From positions 1 to 9,466 of the forward strand of contig WBUV01000091.1 in NCBI GenBank assembly GCA_008933525.1: a DNA stretch of 9,466 nt, read 5' to 3'. This document shows, in pieces, positions 5,822 through 9,466 of this stretch. Each line of letters opens with the position of its first letter. Within the stretch, counting starts at the first letter, position 1. The notes beneath the pieces are model-generated. The model was given only the letters and a program-made list of their open reading frames with translations. It did not search any database and was not told the DNA's origin. A program made the position numbers and the translations under genes. Origin of the DNA: Bacteroidales bacterium. Its GTDB lineage: Bacteria; Bacteroidota; Bacteroidia; Bacteroidales; Tenuifilaceae.

Positions 5822-6868
5822 ATGGACATATTCTCGCCAATCAACATAAAAGGGAAAGAAATCAAAAACAGAATTGTATTTCCTCCCTTGGTAAACTTTG
5901 CATGGTCGGAAACCGACGGAATAGCAATTCCACGACACGTAGCACATTACGAGGAGCGCGCTAAAGGTGGCGCAGGGCTCATAATTGTTGAAGCAACCTG
6001 TATAAACCAGCAGGGCAGAATTTTCAACTATCAGCTGGGCGCTTGGAGCGATGATCAGATTGATGGTTTAAGCAAGATTACTGCTACTTGCCATAAGCAT
6101 GGAGCGGTTGTTCTGTTACAGATACATCATGCAGGGCTAACAACCCGTAAAGGTGTATCGGAGTTTGCGTACGGACCATCGGTCGATCCAGAAAATGAAC
6201 GCTCGGTAGAATTGACAATTGATCAGATACACCAAATACGCGATGAGTTCATTGCGGCTGCAATCCGTGCCGAAAAAGCGGGCTTTGATGGCGTTGAGCT
6301 GCATGGCGCCCATGGTTACCTGCTTACGCAGTTTGCCTCATCGGCAATTAATCGTCGTACCGATGAGTACGGTGGAACTACAGAGAATAGGCTAAGACTA
6401 GCGTGCGAAATAATTGATGGGATAAAAGCTTCAACAGGTAAAGATTTCATTATCGATTACCGCCTTGCAGCCTGCTCTCCGACACTTACCGACGGCATTG
6501 AGATTGCGCAATTGCTAGAGAAAAAAGGAGTTGACATAATACATGCATCGCACGGTGGCGAAAAAGGGATTAATGCTGAAGTTCCAGCAGAGTTTGAGTT
6601 TAATTCGATTGTTTACATGGGAACCGTAATCAAAAAACATGTAAAAGTACCGGTGATTGTGGTAAATCAAATTCAAACCCCTGAGCGTGCCAACAAGATA
6701 ATTAGCAGTGGCCTTGCCGATTTTGTAGCAATTGGTAGAGATATGCTTACCGATGCACACTGGGCTAACAAGGCGAAAAAAGGCGAGAACATAATTTACT
6801 GTATCGATTGTCAACCAAAATGCAAGCGTTACGTTAAGGCCACATCGTGTCCGCTTTTTAGCGAATAG
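5822..6868 (+). CDS. NADH:flavin oxidoreductase, Old Yellow Enzyme family (single-domain)
   Basis: Encodes 348 residues covering the FMN-binding TIM barrel of Old Yellow Enzyme/2,4-dienoyl-CoA reductase relatives, which reduce C=C bonds of activated alkenes with NAD(P)H. Seen: N-terminal FSPINIKGKEIKNRIVFPP, LLQIHHAG, the catalytic HGAHGY (H161, H164, Y166) followed by LTQFASSAINRRTDEYGG and ENR, the phosphate-binding barrel end FVAIGRDMLTD, then HWANKA. The YqjM-type redox cysteine near residue 26 is absent (Val). The C-terminus has C327-x2-C330-x3-C334-x8-C343, similar to the [4Fe-4S] motif that joins the barrel to the FAD/NAD(P)H domain in FadH and trimethylamine dehydrogenase; here the protein stops five residues later and that domain is missing. 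The native electron donor and substrate are unknown. sfsA follows 37 nt downstream on the same strand, a possible operon. Confidence 0.92.
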   Translation: MDIFSPINIKGKEIKNRIVFPPLVNFAWSETDGIAIPRHVAHYEERAKGGAGLIIVEATCINQQGRIFNYQLGAWSDDQIDGLSKITATCHKHGAVVLLQIHHAGLTTRKGVSEFAYGPSVDPENERSVELTIDQIHQIRDEFIAAAIRAEKAGFDGVELHGAHGYLLTQFASSAINRRTDEYGGTTENRLRLACEIIDGIKASTGKDFIIDYRLAACSPTLTDGIEIAQLLEKKGVDIIHASHGGEKGINAEVPAEFEFNSIVYMGTVIKKHVKVPVIVVNQIQTPERANKIISSGLADFVAIGRDMLTDAHWANKAKKGENIIYCIDCQPKCKRYVKATSCPLFSE

Positions 6869-6905
6869 TTTTTTGTAGTTGTAGGGTAGAATTTATATCT
6901 GGCAA

Positions 6906-7598
6906 ATGAAATTTGACAAACCTCTTGTACATGGTTATCTAATTAAACGCTATAAGCGTTTCCTTGCCGATATCAAACTCGATGATGACTCAATAATTAC
7001 AGCCCACTGCACCAATTCAGGTTCTATGAAAAGTTGCATTGAGGAAGGTGCCGAGGTTTATATCTCCGACAGCATGAACCCTGCCCGAAAAACTCGCTAT
7101 ACCTGGGAGATGATAAAGATTAATGGTAGTTGGGTTGGAATAAACACATCGAATCCAAATAAGCTGGCAGTTGAAATTCTCAGGAATAATTTACTACCTC
7201 AACTATCGGGCTATACGACAATCAAGCCTGAGGCAAAATATGGCGATAGCCGATTCGATGTTTACGCTGAGAATAACCATGAGAGATGCTTTATAGAGGT
7301 GAAGAATGTCACCCTAAAGGATAGTATTTACGCCCGATTTCCCGATGCTGTAACTGAACGTGGACAGAAACACCTCGAAACGCTTATTAAGGCAAAATCC
7401 GAAGGATATAGAGCCGTTATGCTATACGTTATCCAGCGTACGGATGTTGAGATTTTCACTCCTGCATTCGATATTGACCCAAAATATGCAAGTAAGCTAA
7501 AAACTGCCGCCAATAATGGGGTTGAAATAATACCCTTACAGGTTAAAGTGTCGCCATTAGGCATTGAACCTGTAAGGGTACTTAATTATCAACTCTAA
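6906..7598 (+). CDS. sfsA: SfsA family protein (sugar fermentation stimulation protein homologue)
   Basis: Encodes 230 residues, the usual SfsA length (E. coli 234). It aligns end to end with E. coli SfsA as I remember it: LIKRYKRFLADI (12-23), HCTNSGSM (34-41, HCPNTGAM in E. coli), the TWE near 66-68, LSGY (100-103), KYGDSRFD (111-118), IEVKNVTL (130-137) and FPDAVTERGQKH (145-156). D118, E131 and K133 form a D...ExK pattern of the PD-(D/E)XK nuclease fold, to which SfsA has been related. The E. coli gene was found through its effect on maltose metabolism and was described as DNA-binding; the true activity is not settled. The start ATG at 6906 matches the E. coli N-terminus. The 3' end overlaps a strong hairpin (7531-7580) and lies 6 bp from the stop of the convergent TPR gene. 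Confidence 0.95.
   Translation: MKFDKPLVHGYLIKRYKRFLADIKLDDDSIITAHCTNSGSMKSCIEEGAEVYISDSMNPARKTRYTWEMIKINGSWVGINTSNPNKLAVEILRNNLLPQLSGYTTIKPEAKYGDSRFDVYAENNHERCFIEVKNVTLKDSIYARFPDAVTERGQKHLETLIKAKSEGYRAVMLYVIQRTDVEIFTPAFDIDPKYASKLKTAANNGVEIIPLQVKVSPLGIEPVRVLNYQL
7531..7580 (-). terminator. Perfect 14-bp hairpin within the 3' end of sfsA; probable terminator of the convergent TPR gene
   Basis: TACCCTTACAGGTT (7531-7544) is exactly complementary to AACCTGTAAGGGTA (7567-7580), with a 22-nt loop that includes a small GCC-ATTA-GGC hairpin (7553-7562). It lies in sfsA codons but about 25 nt past the stop of the minus-strand TPR gene. Read on that strand, the stem is followed by TTATTTC, a modest T-tract. 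On the plus strand the following CTTAATTATC is weaker and the stem comes before the sfsA stop. The repeat itself is certain; its role as a terminator is inferred. Confidence 0.6.
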
Positions 7599-7604
7599 GT
7601 AAGG

Positions 7605-8909
7605 TTATTGAATATAGATTATTGTATCGCGGAAAAAATTTTCCTCTTTTATCACATCAATGTAGTGTTTTGCACTCCAATAGAAACTCCTTGAGTTTGC
7701 ATCTTTATCTCCACCCTTTATTTTTGTAACATAATCCTGAAGGTAGTTAAGCGCCATTGTAAAGTCCTTAGCATGATAGTAAGTCTTACCTATTTTAAAT
7801 AAGAAATCCTCTTTACCTTTTGAGTAAACTTGAGCTTTACCGTAACTTTCTATTGCTGATTTGTAATCACGATTATCATTGAAAATATCTCCTTTTAAGT
7901 CGTATATAACTGCAATCAGAGAACTATCGGGCATCAGCATCCTTTCGGTGTAATCCAATACCTTCATGGCTACTTTTCTATCCCCAATCTGAAATAAGGC
8001 CGAAGAGTAAACAAAATTCAAGAAACTATCGGAACTATCGCGCAAAAAAGCTCGCTCAAAATCAGGAATTGATTGATAGTATAACCCCGTGCTATACTTG
8101 TTTATACCCAGATACTTTGATGTAAAAAAAGAAGAATCGCCCAATTCATAAACCTTTGTAAAGATTTCTAAGGACTTTTTATACTTTTTTTGATCGGCAA
8201 ATAGCTTACCTTTTAATTTAAGCAATGGGACATAAAGGGAATCAACCTTTAAAGCACTATCAGCCTCGGCTAAAATATCTTCGGTAGGAACTTGAAGTTG
8301 AACAAGTAATTTAACATACTTCACAACGATATCAAGATTTTGTCTATTTAACTCAATAGCGATACTGTACGAATTAATTGCATCCAGATAATTGTTAACC
8401 TGCGCTGCACAATCGGCTCGCTGGTCCCAGAAGTAAAAATTGGTTGAATCAAAATTGGTCAACCAGCAGTAATTGAAAAACGCCTTGGCATAATCGCCCT
8501 CTTTCTTCAACACATTTGCATACTGCAAACGTGTATTTATACAAAGGGAGTCTAACCTCAGGATTTTCTCATACTGTTTCCTTGCCACTTTAATATTTCC
8601 GAACGAGTAAAGGCTTCGGGCGTAACCCTTATTAGCAGGAATGTAGGTCGAATCTAACTCTATTGCCCTTTTGTAGGCAATCGATGCACTGTCGTAACGT
8701 CCAATATTCTCATAAATTATCCCTTTTAACTGATTATACCGCAATGAACTAGCTTGCTGATTATCTTTCAATAATGTCAATGCACGATTATAATCGCCTT
8801 CCGATAACGCAATTTCGATACCTACAAAAGGATTATCCTGTGTTTGGGAGTATGAGTTCACAATAAATAAACTCTGTAAAAAAAATAGGGTAATAAGTAA
8901 CTTTTTCAT
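7605..8909 (-). CDS. Exported tetratricopeptide-repeat protein
   Basis: Encodes 434 residues. MKKLLITLFFLQSLFIVNSYSQ is a Sec signal peptide, probably cut near residue 22; no lipobox. The rest is a continuous array of about ten TPR units of ~34 residues, from about residue 55 to 410, with typical helix A/helix B signatures (YNQLKGIIYENIGRYDSAS, GYARSLYSFGNIKVARKQY, LKGDIFNDNRDYKSAIESY, IGKTYYHAKDFTMALNYL). Several units end in ELDSTY or LRLDSL linkers. No enzyme domain, membrane anchor or DNA-binding region is present, so it is probably a periplasmic protein-protein interaction scaffold; the partner is unknown. ATG 8909 begins directly at the signal peptide. TAGTATTG at 8936-8943 (minus strand) is one base off the -7 promoter consensus and would give a leader of about 20 nt. 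It is convergent with sfsA and divergent from the SRPBCC gene. Confidence 0.9.
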   Translation of the reverse strand: MKKLLITLFFLQSLFIVNSYSQTQDNPFVGIEIALSEGDYNRALTLLKDNQQASSLRYNQLKGIIYENIGRYDSASIAYKRAIELDSTYIPANKGYARSLYSFGNIKVARKQYEKILRLDSLCINTRLQYANVLKKEGDYAKAFFNYCWLTNFDSTNFYFWDQRADCAAQVNNYLDAINSYSIAIELNRQNLDIVVKYVKLLVQLQVPTEDILAEADSALKVDSLYVPLLKLKGKLFADQKKYKKSLEIFTKVYELGDSSFFTSKYLGINKYSTGLYYQSIPDFERAFLRDSSDSFLNFVYSSALFQIGDRKVAMKVLDYTERMLMPDSSLIAVIYDLKGDIFNDNRDYKSAIESYGKAQVYSKGKEDFLFKIGKTYYHAKDFTMALNYLQDYVTKIKGGDKDANSRSFYWSAKHYIDVIKEENFFRDTIIYIQ

Positions 8910-9003
8910 TTATCACTTTTTTTAAATTAAAAATTCAATACTAAAAATAACGATTCTTGTTTTAGTTTGTTATACATTAGTTTAACCTTAAATACATTTT
9001 GTC

Positions 9004-9466
9004 ATGAAAATACTAAAAATTATTCTTTTGGTAATAGCTATAATTATAGTTATTCCACTAGTAGTTGCACTTTTTGTTGCAAAAGAATATGCTGTTGAAC
9101 GCTATGTTGAAATCAACAAACCTAAATCGGAGGTATTTGATTACGTGAAGTACCTTAAAAACCAGGATAATTTCAGCAAATGGGCAAGTATGGACCCAAA
9201 TATGAAAAAAGAGTTTAAGGGTGAAGATGCCACTATTGGCTTTATTTCAGCGTGGGAAAGTACCGACAAAAATGTTGGAAAAGGCGAGCAGAAAATAACA
9301 GGGATAGTTGAAGGCGAAAGAATTGACTATGAACTACGTTTCATTGAGCCATTCGAATCAAAGGAGCATGCATATATGATTTTAGAATCGGTATCGGAAA
9401 ATCAAACAAAAGTTATTTGGGGCTTTAAAGGAAAAATGCCCTACCCTATGAATATTATGATGCTAT
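9004..9466 (+). CDS. SRPBCC-family protein, membrane-anchored (partial, runs off the window end)
   Basis: The first 154 codons are open to the window edge; there is no stop. The N-terminus MKILKIILLVIAIIIVIPLVVALF is a single membrane segment or uncleaved signal anchor. After it, YAVERYVEINKPKSEVFDYV is the classic first strand and helix of SRPBCC/polyketide-cyclase-like (START-fold) proteins, followed by LKNQDNFSKWASMDP, then alternating strands (GFISAWES, GEQKITGIVEGERIDYEL, TKVIWGFKG). The family binds hydrophobic ligands or acts in stress responses; no substrate can be inferred. The usual length for such proteins in this phylum is about 170-190 residues, so only a short C-terminal part is probably missing. 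It is divergent from the TPR gene, with about 94 bp between the starts. ATG 9004 is the only plausible start before the membrane segment. Confidence 0.85.
   Translation, partial: MKILKIILLVIAIIIVIPLVVALFVAKEYAVERYVEINKPKSEVFDYVKYLKNQDNFSKWASMDPNMKKEFKGEDATIGFISAWESTDKNVGKGEQKITGIVEGERIDYELRFIEPFESKEHAYMILESVSENQTKVIWGFKGKMPYPMNIMML

Noticed and set aside
6872..6901. TTTG, 18-nt spacer, TATATCTG as a promoter for sfsA
   Set aside because: One mismatch in the -7 box, and the transcript would start at or after the ATG at 6906.

Overview
The window looks like chromosomal DNA from a Bacteroidota (Bacteroidales-like) bacterium. It is AT-rich. The genes lack Shine-Dalgarno sequences. One gene has a textbook Bacteroidota promoter (TTTG, 18-nt spacer, TAnnTTTG), and there are several Sec-exported proteins of types common in that phylum. 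No phage, plasmid, CRISPR, tRNA or rRNA signal is visible.

Layout, left to right. (1) 198-1367, plus strand: two adenylate kinase domains fused in tandem; the second has lost residues that are otherwise nearly invariant. An intrinsic terminator follows (1389-1425). (2) 1505-2617, plus: an exported, probably outer-membrane beta-barrel protein of unknown function behind the clear promoter at 1455-1484. (3) 2618-3313: a roughly 700-bp gene-free stretch filled with palindromes, two ~146-bp direct repeats (299 bp apart, ~90% identical) carrying REP-like GC-rich hairpins, and a 7 x 7-bp CATTNNN tandem repeat. (4) 3314-4012, minus: a HAD-family phosphatase. (5) 4135-5679, plus, divergent from it: an exported protein with an LPP20/FlgT-like N-terminus, a FlgO/CsgG-like middle and a C-terminal DUF4384. 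(6) 5680-5821: a gap holding a ~20-bp inverted repeat made of AAAGTT units. (7) 5822-6868, plus: an Old Yellow Enzyme-type oxidoreductase that ends just after an iron-sulfur-like cysteine cluster and lacks the usual second flavin domain. (8) 6906-7598, plus: sfsA. (9) 7605-8909, minus: an exported TPR protein, convergent with sfsA with 6 bp between them; a perfect 14-bp inverted repeat in the end of sfsA probably serves as its terminator. (10) 9004 to the window end, plus: an N-terminal fragment of a membrane-anchored SRPBCC protein.

The genes do not form one pathway. The orientation changes, the terminators and the repeat-filled gap suggest mostly single-gene transcription units; only the oxidoreductase and sfsA (37 bp apart, same strand) look like a possible two-gene operon. 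I found no obvious new multi-gene system. The items most worth a second look are the double adenylate kinase with its altered second half, the flavin-domain-less oxidoreductase with a retained Cys cluster, and the repeat families.
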